A stretch of 64,000 nucleotides of DNA, from positions 18,618,001 through 18,682,000 of the forward strand of contig NC_053185.1 in assembly GCF_905163445.1 (NCBI RefSeq). The letters are read 5' to 3'. Under the pieces are notes generated by a model. The model made no database searches. It was given only the letters and a program-made list of their open reading frames with translations, and had not been told where the DNA came from. Positions 1-12,737 of this stretch are shown here, one piece after another (position 1 is the first letter of the stretch; every line of letters starts with the position of its first letter). Both the position numbers and the translations under genes were made by a program. Origin of the DNA: Pararge aegeria. Taxonomy: Eukaryota; Arthropoda; Insecta; Lepidoptera; Nymphalidae.

Positions 1-665
1 GAATTACAAGACGAGTGAAAAAGACTAAGACACCGTGAGGTATCTCTGCATCGTCTAGTCTCATACAAGACTTAAGAGTATCGAAAATGCACTCGTATTT
101 ATATCAAAATACCCAAATATAATTTTAATTATTGCTTGAAAGATATTTAATAATTAATTAAGAATTATCCACGCATTTGTTAAAATGGTAATGAATTAAT
201 AAAATATCTGAGACATGTCAATGTATTCAAAAATTTATTACATTACAGTAACATTCGCTTAAACTCATTCGATTTTCCATAGTTAGTTCAGACTTTGCCG
301 TTTACTTCTAAGAGTAAACATTTCGCTATTGAAAAGTTTACCGATAAGGTGCGTCTGGCTCTAGGAACCTTTAAGACTTAATCCAAACGTTCATTAAAAC
401 CTTAAAGTTTCATGCGGCTCGTTGAGCTATTTCTAAAACTCTTGTTTCTTCTACGAACCCCTCCGTTTCTAAATTGATAACGGTGGTCAACTCCAAGCAA
501 AGCATATGCGAAATTGCATAACGTAAGCAGATAATAAACCATTAGGATACAGACAATTAAGAAAATCACAAATCTGCGATCCAGACCTAAATCCACCTTG
601 CAAGGGACAAGTAAAATATTCTTTACATATGATATTACGTACTAAAAAGCAGAACATTGCCATAC

Positions 666-3600
666 CAGTAGCTGCTCCATCAAACTGCACGAGAAATTCA
701 GTTTTGATTCGCCGGGTGGCCTCGTGCTCAGAGTCGTTGCGCTGCGTGAGCAAAGAATCTATCTCGTCTATAAATATCACCTGACAAAAAGAATTAAACT
801 ATATAATGTAATAATAACTTAAAATATTGTTAAATAAATGCAGCAATTTCCAACACGACAATAAAGGAAATTGCTGATTTGATTGCCGCTGATTTTTTCT
901 CAATTCAATTTGATCTTCCGCCTTCGGCAATCCATAATTGATCAATCAATTATCATCGTTAGATGTCTACCGTTGTCACCTCTGATCCAGCAAAGTAAAT
1001 AAGATTCTGATCACTATTCAGTTTAAGAATTGGAAAAAAACATTGTCTAAACATAAAATAACTTTTGTGCCTATAACATCGGACCAAATGAGAATAAGCC
1101 TTGTTTCATTATGCCAACCTTCCATTTTTATAATCTACAATTGGCCGTAACAAAATTTAACTACTTTCTTTACTAAATTTGTTACAATATTTAATTCGAT
1201 TTTCAATAGTAAATCAGTCATGATTGCTGAAACATTAGTTTTCAGCGATCGTGCTACGACTGAATTGCTTGAAAGCAGACAAAAGGCATACGATCTGTAC
1301 GCGAAACGAGAATACAATACCAGTGATGAGTTAATAAATATTTTGCAATTATTTATAGCAAAATCGAAATTCATACAGAATAAAATAATAAATAGCAGTA
1401 ATGTTATAAAAACCACTTGGAATATAATTAATCTGGTGGATTTAAAAAAAAATATTAATAAAGGTTTCCTTCTAGGTAGTCGTATTTTAAACTGTGACTC
1501 CGAATATCTTGAGAATCTTACCGCGGGTTGATGGCACCTCGCCACGGCGAACAAGGCGCGCACCATTTTCTCCCCATCACCAATCCATTTGGAAGTCAGC
1601 GATGACGCCGATATGCTGAAGAACGTGGCGTGGCACTGTGCCGCCACGCATTTACCTAAGACGACGTACAGTAAGTAAAGTACGTTTACAATGCACACTC
1701 GTAAGCGTGTACACACGTGTCAAACTAAGCAAAGGCCCAAGCCACAAAGACCCTTACTCAAATACTGGGACTCAACTACTGACGCCTTACTGATGCCGAA
1801 ATTTAAAGTTGCAAATAAAAACCATGAAAGATTTAATTTTTTACCCACTACTCATACTGTTGGCCCATCGAGCCAGATACACTGTTTTTTTTTAATAAAT
1901 CCTATTTAAGTAGTAGTAGTTGTCACAGAGCTCGCCCGGGATATTACCGACATTTCTGGCAATAAGCAGCATTGTTGCAATGCTGTATTCCGGTCTGAAG
2001 GGTACAGTTGTCGGTGTAATTACAGGTACAAGACGCTTAACACCTACGCCTTCAGTAGATGGACACAGGGCGGCCCGTTTCAAGTGTTTGTCTATTTACA
2101 GGCAAAATTTTATAAATTTAAAATGCATATAAAAAAAAAGTTATTGGAGAAAGCGCTCAGGCCGCGATTGCCAGAGAGTCGCAGGTTCAAATCCTGTCGG
2201 TTCCGAAAATTTCTATATGCATTTTAAATTTATAAAATTCATAATTCTTCTAAGTGTAGGTAAAAAAACTAATAAAAATTACTGGCGATAATTTTTACTT
2301 ACCACCGTGAATTATTACTACAAAAAAATACTTGATTTAAAAGACACTATTATATTCACTCAATATTTTGGTCCTTCGAGCCGGATACACGACTTCTTTT
2401 AATAATAATTTAACTTAACTTGATTTAAATGATTATTAATTTTTGACAGCCGGCAGTGGGCAGCAATCCGGTGCTTTCCGAGTCTAATGCCATGGGTTCG
2501 ATTCCGACAACTGAAAATGTGTGATGAACACGTGTTTTTCAGTGTCTGAGTGTTTATCTGTATATTATAAGTAATTATGTGTATCCATAAAAATATTCAT
2601 CAGCTATCTTAGTACCTATAACACAAGCTACGCTTACTTTGGGGCGAGATGGCGATGTATGTAATGTAGAAGAATATATATACGATTTACTATATCGATA
2701 CCATTTAAAACACTTACCAATGAGAGTTTTTCCTGTACCCGGAGGTCCGAACAGTAATATACCGCGCGGCGGACGCCGGAGCCCCGTAAAGATGTCGGGG
2801 CGAAGTAGCGGCCACACCACTGCCTCTTGTATCACCGATTTAGCCATTTGTAGACCTGCTATGTCCTCCCAACCTTTTTAAAAATATTGCATAAGGTTTT
2901 CATTACTCTAAGATCATTTATTATTTCATCCTGTCTGTCAGCATGCTGTATCAAAAGGTATAGCTATTATTAAAATTATAATAGAATGTATAACAGTAAA
3001 CATTAAAAATACAAAAAAAGTTGAAAATTATACCCAAACCTCCTCATTGGTATAAACTTATAACGTAATTTCAATAAATTACACGTGATTCTCTTGCTTT
3101 TAATAAATAAATTTCTTGCTTGTTATTACTTCCCATATTATAAGAAGATTTGATCAATTTAATTAGATTTTATTATGCATTTAGTTCCTTTGAACAATTG
3201 GTAAAATGTATAAAGAAGTTTAATATTACCAATTGGAGTTCCCTTATCAATTATTTCGCTTTCAATGAGCTCAATCATTTTTGGATCAATGTGCTTCAAC
3301 CTTTCATCAGAAATAACTGGTTCACTCTCCTCCTGTTTGTCCCTACAACATATAACTTATTTAAAACTTTATTACAGAAAAGGTATAATTGATACAAAAC
3401 AAAATACTATGTAGCAGGGGTTCTCAACCTTTTAAGCTAGCGGCGCACTTACAAGAGAAATTTGTTACGGCGCCCGCGCTCTAATATAGCTAGTTAAGAT
3501 AGATAGGTACTTGTTAGTTAGCCTTAGGTAAAAATAAAACATTCTCATAATGAAAATAAAGAAATAATAAATTTTAACATACAATTTAGAAATAAGAAAA

Positions 3601-5562
3601 ATAGAACTACCCTTATAATGGGATTGCTAAGCTTGGGGATCACTGCACAATTTTTCAAAGTGAGGAACAAGCGAGTGACTCTGCTGCACAAAAAGAAGCG
3701 AAAAAATATTTTTTCTTGATTTTTTTTAAGTACAGAAGGCTTCTTCTGAACCTGGCCTGAACCTTTATACTTTCTAAATAAAAGTCTTATGTATTCAAAT
3801 CATTCAATTAACACTGTCATCTGTAACTTAGCAATAGCTTAGTTTTGAGGGGTTTCATGATTGTGTTCTTGCAGATGAATAATTAAACTGCATACCCATC
3901 ATATATTTAATTTTATGGTATTCAACTATATTCAATGTAACCCTGGTTTAGTTGCATACACCTGGCTGATTTTCCAATAATTATTTATTTAAAATCTATA
4001 TTCTTACATAGCTCCAAGCATGGGTGAGATGAATTTTGCCTGTGCTTTCCGCGAAGCACCCAATGTCCGTCTGGCAGCTGGATTAGAAGCTAGCAATTGT
4101 TCCTTAGCAGTTTTAAACGTTAATTTAGCAATTTGGCTCTTATGGGCTTTTGCTTCTTCCTCCATATCAATATCCATGTTTGTAGAAGTTTTTGGTTTAC
4201 CTACTTCAATGTTGTAATCTAGGCCCCTATCATTACTTGCAGAATACTCTTTATTTTTACTAGAAATATTATAAGCACTATCATATTCCCTGCTTTTACT
4301 CGGGTAATGTTCATGTTCTATGTTACATTCCTGACTATTTCTGGAATAACCTTTAATCTTATTCATAGCACAATCTTTAGTAGAAGTTGGAACAAATTTA
4401 TTGACTGACTTTTTCAGTCTTGAATTACAAAGTCTAGGTTTAAAAATTTTGGTTTCATCTTTTGATTCTTGACTTGAGTTCTGTGAGGATTCAACAATAA
4501 TTATGTCTGATTTTGGAATAGGAGGTTCACATCTACAATCCGTCTTCATAAACTCTGTATTTGCTTTGTTTGATTCTGAACACTTTTTACACTGCATAGA
4601 CTTTTCAAACATTAGTAACGGATCAGGCAGGTTGCTGTAAATAAAAAAATAATACTGAAAAATTATAGATTTTGCTGTTACCTTTGGGTTTGAGATAGAA
4701 GTTAGGATGTATGCTTTACTACTGAGATTATGATATAAACAATCATATCCTTTAAATACTGAATATCATAACTACAACACTCATGGCACTTTTGATGCAT
4801 GCATTACATAACAGGGGTACAGCATTGTAAATGATCAGCATTGAGTTTTTCTTAGGCAATAGTCAAAAGATGTTAATTTTATTAGTGGTAAAGAAACCTT
4901 CAATTATAGTAAACTCTTCACCTTGCTGGAAAGTGATTGCTATCTATTGGCCAGCTCAACTCCCTGCATTTTCCAAGATTGTAAAGGGAAAGACAAATGT
5001 GAGATACTAGGCACATTTTATTATGAAAATTATTAGAAACTTGAACTAGTTGGTCCATGTGCACACTTGTTGGACCTCCATTTTAATCATATTTTTATTA
5101 TTCTCTTACACGTCAGCTTTTGCTTGCATCTCAGGTGGAGGTAAGTGCTGATGCAGTCTAAGATTATACCACAGCACACAGAGTCAGGGAGGTCTACCAA
5201 ATCATCATGAAATTGTATTTAATGTAGGTACCTTATGGAACTTTCCCAAGCTGAAGACATTTCCTTTCTATTTTTAGAATTCTTTAAAAGCTGCCTAGCC
5301 GAATCAAGTATACCATCAATTGCAAAATTGTTAAGGACATGACTGTTAGCTCGCCAGGATTCTTCCAACAGAACATTTGATGTAACATTAGATGACCTAA
5401 ACAAAAATTGAGAACTTTTCAAAAGTTAGAAAATTATATTGTGGAAAATATAACATTGCATAATTTATACAACCTTTGGAGATAAGCTTTGTACTGCTGA
5501 ACAGAGTTCTCGTTTAATAAACTAAAGTAAGTTTTATGGTGCAGATTACTTGACTGTTGCAT
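666..5562 (-). CDS. FIGNL1: Fidgetin-like protein 1, AAA+ ATPase (3' end outside window)
   Basis: Seven exons read on the minus strand with GT-AG borders and compatible phases: 5474-5562, 5232-5396, 4008-4634, 3230-3342, 2718-2873, 1522-1655, 666-780. They give about 466 residues; the rest of the ATPase domain lies beyond position 1, as no matching exon is visible in 1-665. The ATG at 5560-5562 is chosen because it opens a 29-codon exon in phase with the next. Seen: GWEDIAG opening the AAA domain near residue 332, Walker A GPPGTGKT at 374-381, ISASSLTSKWIGDGEKMVRA in exon 6, Walker B IFIDEID at 430-436, and RRIKTEFLVQFDG. The end of exon 3 has FKTAKEQL, TLGASR and KFISP, matching the region of FIGNL1 that binds RAD51 (FxxA-type FKTA; FVPP in human). 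Known role of the family: ATP-dependent removal of RAD51 from DNA in recombination. Fidgetin and spastin are excluded by the DERLKHIDPKMIELI segment before the AAA domain. Divergent from the Josephin gene. Confidence 0.95.
1220..1480 (+). mobile_element. LINE fragment (endonuclease-RT linker) in FIGNL1 intron
   Basis: A 103-codon ORF from 1220 lies antisense in the intron beside FIGNL1 exon 6. Its middle, with FIAKSKFIQNKI and IKTTWNIINL, resembles the segment between endonuclease and reverse transcriptase in CR1/Jockey-type LINEs. The tail of the ORF runs over the FIGNL1 exon and is a shadow. No catalytic motif is present. Assigned by pattern only. Confidence 0.45.
1917..2100. repeat. Dispersed repeat Y, copy 1
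   Basis: Shares the order 'agcagcattgttgcaatgct', 'ccggtctgaa', 'gcttaacacctacgcc', 'gatggacacagggc' with copies near 22500, 33400, 48050 and 51550. Unclassified; no coding capacity. Confidence 0.6.
2106..2239. repeat. Foldback with tRNA-like centre
   Basis: Perfect 26-bp inverted arms (2106-2131 and 2214-2239) surround an 82-bp centre. The centre contains ggttcaaatcc at about 2192, a good Pol III B box, but no full tRNA fold. It sits in a FIGNL1 intron. Confidence 0.75.
2446..2690 (+). mobile_element. SINE-B copy 1
   Basis: Head with 'gccggcagtgggcagc' and a B-box-like ggttcgattcc, then a body with 'tttttcagtgtctgagtgtt', 'aaaaatattcatcag' and 'acaagctacgcttactttgg'. The same body is seen near 30700, 31760 and 41510. 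It ends about 27 bp from the splice donor of FIGNL1 exon 5 (2717). Confidence 0.75.
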
Positions 5563-6218
5563 TGTGTAACATGAATTTTTTTAGAGAACCTTCGACGATG
5601 AACAATTTATTAATTAAGTAATGAAAGTTGTGAGCAGAAGTATATTCAATAAACACTTATATTCGTTTCCTTGCGTGATGTAAACTAATCAAGGAACATT
5701 TATACTGAAACGAATTTACTAATCCTAGAAAATTTATTTGATCATCTTTTCGTAACAGTTCGAACTAGAAATGGCGCCAATAGTTCAAAACCACAGATTC
5801 TTGCAACCGAGCAACAAGGATCACAGAAGACATTAACCCGAGATAAAAAAAAAAAAACTCTGGAAGAAGTTTCTCTTGACTTGAAAAAAAGATGGTAAGT
5901 CGTCTATGTAAACTTCTAGGCATAGACTAATCACTAACCATACTATAGTGTAAAAAAGGTTAGTGCCTTAAATTGATATCAATAAACGTATAACGGAGGT
6001 TGTTTGTCTTTGCGGCAGCTGTCATTTGTCAAGTCGATAAAATTATTGTGAAGCAGCAAAAGCTTCGGGAATTTATTGTTTTTTAATTAAATTTAAAGGT
6101 AGTGGAAAACAACAAATACTTCGTATGAAACTCTTCCTGCTGTTTAATAAAACCTCCGCAAAAAAACTGTGCATGAAGGCTATTTACAAGTACAAATCAT
6201 GGTGATTGTGTGATCGAG
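5563..6218. promoter_or_regulatory. Divergent intergenic region FIGNL1 / Josephin gene
   Basis: The start codons of the two head-to-head genes are 656 bp apart, so their promoters must lie here or overlap. No TATA box or named motif is claimed. The span also contains an exon-like open frame (5759-5894) ending in a strong donor, AGATG|gtaagt. Confidence 0.6.
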
Positions 6219-9200
6219 ATGAGTTCAAAGCCACAAATATATCATGAGAAGCAAGTAAAGGAGCTCTGCGCTTTGCATGCGCTGAATAACTTATTCCAGG
6301 TAAGTTCCGATCTCGCAAATCGATCTTTGTGTATGTTATCACGTGAAAAGCGACCGTGAATGAAATTTGCCGCGACTCGTCAAAGTAAACAGTCTGCTCG
6401 ATACGGTCATTATTATTTAATTATCACATCTTGACTGCAATTTTCGATGTAAATCTGAGAAGCAATTAAAAGTTATAACTTTAAAAACATTCTAGAATTG
6501 GGAAAATATCTATGAATAATTACTTCATATGATTGTGATTCATATGATAACTTATACTCAGCTTAGATGTTACGTGCGAAATAATAATACTTGAAGAAAG
6601 GTTAAACTGTATTTCAACCTTTCTTAGATAGATTAGTTGTTTTAAGTCCTGTAGGATTCAGAACTAATAATAACTAATTAGAACTTCAGAACTAATAGTT
6701 ACTAATAAATAGTTAGTAACATTTAATGAACAATGTCATATATATTACTACTGATGAGAATCTGTAGATGCCGCTCAGATGTAGGTCATATAGGTCAAAT
6801 AACGGAGAGTCCTTGGTTGTGGAAACTTGCACAGAGAACTAAATACTTTTAGTTATTAATTACCAACATATCTTTAAGTCTGTATTATTACTAGCTTAAT
6901 AACATTATTCAAGTAGACCCATAGGTGGCACTCAGTGGCATTCCTAGGGTTTGGAATTTGAGCAAGCCCAGTTACCTAAAGGACAAATTTAACTCGTCAT
7001 GATCTCTAAGTCACCATTCTTGTTGTGCTAAACGACAAACAGTATCAACAAATCTTTGAAAAACACTACGGTTAGGGTCAGCACACGAATTATGATAAAG
7101 AAGTTTCTATGCAATGTTTGCCAAAATTAAAAAGTAATCATAGTAATCCCAAGTGTTTCTTTGAGTTCCGCTCTCCGCTCTCTTTAATTCTTATGATGCC
7201 TGGTAATTTATGTCGTAACCATTTATGGCGTTCCAACCATTAGAAGAAATAAGACTTATTCACAGAACAAAATCAGCCTACCTGACTCCACTAGTATCCT
7301 CTAAGACACAATACTATATACAATTCATTTATATTCTTTGTTGTGCTTAAGTCATTTATTTTATTTGCAGACACGTAACACCTTTTCAAAATCAGAATTA
7401 GACACAATATGCAGCCGCTTATCCCCCAATGTGTGGATCAATCCTCACCGTTCCATGCTGGGGCTGGGCAACTATGACATCAATGTCATCATGGCAGCAC
7501 TGCAGAAGAAGGGTTGTGAAGCCATCTGGTTTGATAAGCGGAAGTAAGTACAATTATTTTTTCCTTTGTTAATCTTGTTTTAGTGATTATAGCTAAGCAG
7601 GCCTTTTGATCTATAGTAATTGTCAGTAACTAATATTGTCCACAACTACACCGGTTGCTGTATGTCGCCTGCATTATTTTCTGGAGCGTCGCAACATAAA
7701 TTATAAACATTTCCTAAAATTTATAATTATATACAACTTGTACTCTACTGTAACAAGTCTCTCTAAGGCGATTAAGATTGAGAGCTTTCCCTTCACACTG
7801 CTTCAATGTGAGTTGGAGGGTGAGTTTTGATGATTATGATAATAATGTGTTGAAATTTGGCACATGAGTACCATGCATCTATTATGTTATTTTTAAGTAA
7901 ATATATTTTTTATATATTACTAGCGTACCCGGCCTGCTTCAATGTACACCCAACAATAGAATATCATCATAGTAAATAAAAGCTGTATTTGACAGTTAAA
8001 AAATAGGAGTGCTCCGATCGTCACCAAATTTTACAGGATTACTCGCCAGGTCAATCCGGAGATTCCCTGAAAGTTTCATTGAAATCGGTCCAGCCGTTTC
8101 GGAGCCTATACGGAACATACCCACACACTTTCTCTTTTATATATAAAGATATATATAATTGTAGATACATACTTTTTTTTTTATTTATGTACTTTTTGTG
8201 GTGTGCAATAAAAAAAGTATATTCATTCATCCAGATGGAATTTCTATTCCCATAAATAACTGGGTAATCAAAGGAATTTAAACAATAAATCATCAACAGC
8301 TTAAAAGCATCCATGGCTGTACATTAGTGTTTCCGGGAGTACCACCACATACCACACACAAATAATATGCCAGCCCCAAGCAAGGCAATTTATAAAACAA
8401 TCAAATAGTTTATGTTGTGGATTTATGCAACTCTTAAGAGTGTTGTGTCAATCACCCCAGTTTGAACAATAACTCTTGAAAAATAAATCAATACAAGGGG
8501 TATTGATTTATTTTTCAAGAGTTTTAAAAAATATTTTCTCTAATCAATTAATATCTTGAAACCCCTTTAAACCATTTAGATGATTAATTAATATAAAGTT
8601 GAAAAAACGACTTCAAATAAGAGTAGGAAAACTACTGGAAGAACTGGAGTAGAAATAAAATTATAACTAGTCTAAAATTGTAACATTAATCTGGCCCCTT
8701 CCACATATTTATTGACTACACTGTACTTTAAACCCTTCCATTTACCATATCTCTTGTGCTTTCCCTTGGACCAATTTCAAGTTTTATCCAACTGTGATTC
8801 GAAGAAGTTTTACTTACCAGCAAGACTACTCTTCAAGGTGTAAGTTCTGTAGATCCAGCAGTAACTATTCATGGCTTCTTTGTCATGGTCTTTGTCGCTA
8901 TCGCTCATACAATGTATGGGTTCTCCGAAAAACTGTTTCGTGCTCACCAGTAGCGTGAATACCAGCAAGATTAAAGGCTTTGTTAAAGGCCAAAATAAAA
9001 GGCTTTGTTACCTATTCATGGTACTCATGTACAGGTCAACTGATATTTACGAATTTTCTTAGTAAGATTACTGGCATTCTGTAGAATGGATATGAAATAT
9101 TCATCGTTATCCGTCTAATGTTTTCTGCGAGCAACATACTTTAATAATCGAAAACCTGATAATATAATTAAATTTGTACCTTTGCAGAGATCCAGGATGC

Positions 9201-10895
9201 TTAGATCTCTCAAACATCTGTGGGTTCATCCTCAACGTTCCTTCGGATTACAAGCTAGGGTTCGTGATGTTGCCGCTTCGCAGGCGACACTGGATAACCA
9301 TCCGTCAGATACAAGGGAACTTCTACAATCTGGACTCCAAGTTGGACTCGCCACAGTTAATAGGAAGGGTATGTGCTATTTTATTTAACCCCCTAAACTA
9401 ATTTAATTGCTCTGGCTAAAAGAATCTTGAGTTGAGTTTGACAGTCCGAAGCCTCCACAACAGGCGGTCTGATGCAACTATTGCCATGGTGCTGTTTAAA
9501 TTATTTATTATTAACATTTTAATATTTCTTTTAAGTCGTTTTTTAAAATCTGTTTCTGTTCTTTTGTATATTTGAATGTTGCTGTAACAATAGATAAATA
9601 GATAGAGAGTATTTATTTCTCATACAGAAAAAAACTCAGTAAACAAATCAAAAAGTTAATAAATATCGCTTGAAGCGATTTCCTCCAGACAACCTTTGGT
9701 TGATGAGAAATTATTGTTTTCCATAAAGCATTTTATAATAGTATTGTATCAATTTGTTTTTTTCCTAACTATATGGCTTAGCTACTGCATCGATTTAGAT
9801 GACATTGGGCAGATATTTTTGTTCCTGGAAATGCAAAAGGAAATATTTCCGCGGTATTTAGAAAAATATCTTAATATTATTACATAATATGTACAATAGA
9901 GCTAATATCATATCAACGTATTGCATAGAGATTGCTTGGCTCCTGTTGCTATGGCTAAAATGCGCGCTAAGAAATAATTATTACAAACCATTTTCTCGTC
10001 TTCAATCATGGGAAAACGAGTGAATTTTAAAAACCAGATTTAAAACAGGACAAGGATGGACGTTTTTAGGTTGTGAGGATGATGAGATGACAGTCATCAC
10101 TATCAAGTGATGATTGAGTGTGACATCCATAACGCTGATGTTTGTATACCAATTATTGTACATATACATATACACAATAATTTGTATGATTATTGATTGG
10201 TATATATGTGATGTGAGGAAAAAGCGGTGATAGCCTAGTGGTTAGATAGAGTTTCCGCCTCCTTTTCGGGGTGACGGAGTTCGAACCACTTTAACGTGGT
10301 GAAGGAAGACATCGTGAGGAACATGTGAACTTTCTCAAAAGTGTGTTAAGTCTACCAATCCGCACTTGCCCAGTGTGAATTATGGGCCTAAACCCCCCTT
10401 ATTTTTCTGACAGGACCCCCGCACCCCTTAGTGGGTAGGCAATGGGTTGATACCGATATTCCAAGAAGAATTTCAATTATAATAGTACCCAACTGCCAAC
10501 GGAGAGCACGTTAAAGGCTCAAGGTCAAAAAACAAACACCACCAATGCGCCAGGGAAGGTAGATAAAGTAAAGTGTATTTACAAACGATGCAGTATCAAT
10601 CGATAATAATAATAATTTCTTTTCTTTTCAGAGTAGTGATTTAATAGCGTATTTAAAAGAGCAGTTAGAGAGCAAAGAGAAGGAATTGTTTGTGGTTGTG
10701 AGCCAAGAGGTGGAGGAGAAGCAGCTGTGGATGAACCAGTTCATCCTCCAAGGCAACGGAGGGCACGAGGTCGGTATTCACAGGGAGTCTGCGCTCGAGA
10801 GTCCGGACGACTCGAGCCCCGTCTGCGATTTCAGTAACCGTGATGCAGAGTGCTTGAGATTGAATGAAGTGAACTGTGTTAGGGAGAACTTTTAA
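6219..10895 (+). CDS. JOSD2: Josephin-domain deubiquitinase (JOSD1/JOSD2 type)
   Basis: Four exons: 6219-6299, 7371-7543, 9188-9368, 10632-10895, all GT-AG and in phase, giving 232 residues. The ATG at 6219 starts MSSKPQIYHEKQVKELCALH, the usual Josephin opening. Seen: oxyanion Gln12 and catalytic Cys17 in HEKQxxxLCALHALNNLFQ; SELDTICSRLSPNVWINPH and GLGNYDINVIMAALQ in exon 2; catalytic His119 in RRRHWITI and the acidic/amide position in NFYNLDSKL (Asn132/Asp134) in exon 3. The family cleaves isopeptide bonds of ubiquitin chains. At 232 residues it is longer than human JOSD1 and JOSD2 (about 190-200); the extra length is a polar C-terminus after VVVSQEVEEKQLW. JOSD1 and JOSD2 cannot be told apart here, so the symbol is provisional. 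Ataxin-3 is unlikely: no ubiquitin-interacting motif follows. Confidence 0.94.
6932..7135. repeat. Dispersed repeat T, copy 1 (Josephin intron 1)
   Basis: Shares 'cctagggt', 'caagcccagtta', 'tctttgaaaaacactacg' and 'gttatgat'-like blocks in the same order as the element at 63144-63366. Non-coding, class unknown. Confidence 0.6.
7919..8150. repeat. Dispersed repeat in Josephin intron 2
   Basis: Begins 'actagcgtacccggcctgct' and carries 'tgaaatcggtccagccgttt' followed by an AT-rich end. This layout is common in Lepidoptera in my recollection; class not determined. Confidence 0.5.
8471..8523. repeat. Perfect hairpin, 23-bp arms
   Basis: Positions 8471-8493 and 8501-8523 are exact reverse complements around a 7-nt spacer (caagggg). 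In intron 2 of the Josephin gene. Confidence 0.9.
9640..9710 (-). repeat. LINE-like 3' fragment, antisense
   Basis: Contains 'cgatttcctccagacaacct' and 'ttggttgatgag', the reverse complement of part of the element at 59094-59380. Short and non-coding. Confidence 0.5.
10224..10455 (+). mobile_element. SINE-A copy 1 (tRNA-headed)
   Basis: Head 'gcggtgatagcctagtgg' fits a Pol III A box and 'gttcgaacc' a B box. The body runs through 'ggaagacatcgtgaggaa', 'aagtctaccaatccgcactt' to 'ggcaatgggttgat'. Lies in intron 3 of the Josephin gene and serves as reference for the other copies. Confidence 0.85.
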
Positions 10896-10947
10896 GTGCA
10901 TTTTTCCAAAAGTTGTTTTAAGTGTTGCGCAAACGTTGTCACTGTTT

Positions 10948-10953
10948 AATAAA
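10948..10953 (+). promoter_or_regulatory. Poly(A) signal, Josephin gene
   Basis: AATAAA 53 nt after the stop codon of the Josephin gene; the first canonical signal downstream. Confidence 0.6.
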
Positions 10954-12737
10954 AAAAATCACTACATAATCATCACAGAGTAAAAGTAGGGGTCCGACAA
11001 GAGTCGTCTAGACATAGCAGTCGCGTTGTAAGTACCATAGCCTAGTAAAGTTCAATGTACACAAGAATTCAGGCAACATACGATAAAATGGTTGCAGTAC
11101 TCTTACGCAGCAGTTGTATATTGCACTGAAGGTTCCTTGCGCGACGCTATCTAGACGATGTCGGCATTTCCCAGTAGATCAAAAGCGGTGAACTACTGTC
11201 TCTCTTTATGCTATACTTTCATAGTAAACCGTTAATTCAATGTTTACATTCAATGACGAGTTAGCGCTTGGTTGTAAAAAATTGTCTACGTTTGTAGAAA
11301 AGCGATTTATTGTATTATTGCGGTTACATTTGCTACTATCGCTTGAGTGGCCGTCATTTAAACTACTTTTAGATCGCTGAAGAGCTAAGTCGTTTAGGTA
11401 AATAGCTCAAGGCGCTGTCGCTAAAGCTACCTAGGGCTAAATTGATCTCTAAATCGTCTATAACGACTTACTGTAAGCGGTTTAAGACTTATTTTACGCA
11501 TCCAATCGAAAAAATAGGCAACATTTCAACAGTCTAGTTCTGTGTCAAATATCGTTAGATGATCGGAAAAAATCCGACTAGGCAGTACGACGACTGCAGA
11601 GCGCCGTTTTGTGACCGCATAGGCGTATTATCATACGTCCACATATGCGATCAAAAAACGCATAATATATAAGATCGGAGTAGACAAAAAATACATATCA
11701 AAATAACTGTTTTACTGTTTCAAACAGAATACTAGTCACCGCGTATTGTGTAATATAAAACAGCGTTTACTGACACCTCCGGCGATAGTGGTCAATGTAT
11801 CCCTAACCTTGAGCTTAAAGACACCAAAAGCATTTTATTTATATTCCTACGGGGTGCCGGGAAATTCCTTGCAAGAGTTTCGATTATCGAAATTTGCATA
11901 TTCTTCGAGTCGTTCAAGATATTATACTACAAAATATATATATATTACTAAATATTTTTTTATAAACATCCCAGTTTTAAGTTAAAATGTACCGTAAATA
12001 ATACGGAAGTGTGTTTATTGTTTTGTTGTTTCCTGTTGTATTTAACACCTAAATTAGACAAAAACCCCTTTTTTAGTTAAACCTAAAAAACTAAGCCGTG
12101 TTTTACATATTTAAAAAGCCAGGTGGTATTTTACGAATTAAATTAACGCAATATAAGTACATACATGGTTTTGGTGCCATAAGTCTTCAAAATATTGTGC
12201 TCGCAATTCTCTCAATCGTAATCACAAATAATACTATGAAATCACACAGCATTCAAACATCATGTCTTATGAGGTAGCACTTCCTACGTTTTTAAAAAAC
12301 AAAACTACGTCATGCTGGTTTATTTTTTCCAATAAGCTGTTATAATAAATAAACGCGGTGCGATTCTGTCTGGTTTTCACTGATTTAAGTAAATTTAACT
12401 CGTTGTTCAAGAAATTTATAAAAAAAAAACCATTCTTGCGACTCACATATGAATATGTCTAGATCCTAATCAAATTTTCAATATTTGATGGTGTTGTTGT
12501 ATTTTTAAATTATAATAAAATACATGTTGCTGTCGGGGGTTAAATAGGGGGGGGGGACGTTTCAAATATTAATATACTTACTACCATCGCTTTCGCATCG
12601 CAAAAAGTTTTATTTTTAATATTGTAGATGGCGTTGTTTCAGTATCACAATCCTTATTAAAGGGACGTCAAGGTATGTCATAAAACCGGCAATTAAAAAG
12701 TGATACTGCTTTAGTAGTTAGTCCACTTAAGACTATT

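Noticed and set aside
402..665. Minus-strand ORFs directly after the last visible FIGNL1 exon as the C-terminal FIGNL1 exon
   Set aside because: No family motif (GATNRP, ARRR, LCREA) in any frame; they are read-through past a good donor at 665 or chance.
1691..1909. 72-codon plus ORF as a gene
   Set aside because: Repeat-like sequence in a FIGNL1 intron, no recognisable domain.
2160..2215. tRNA gene
   Set aside because: Only a B box is present; no acceptor or anticodon stems can be drawn.
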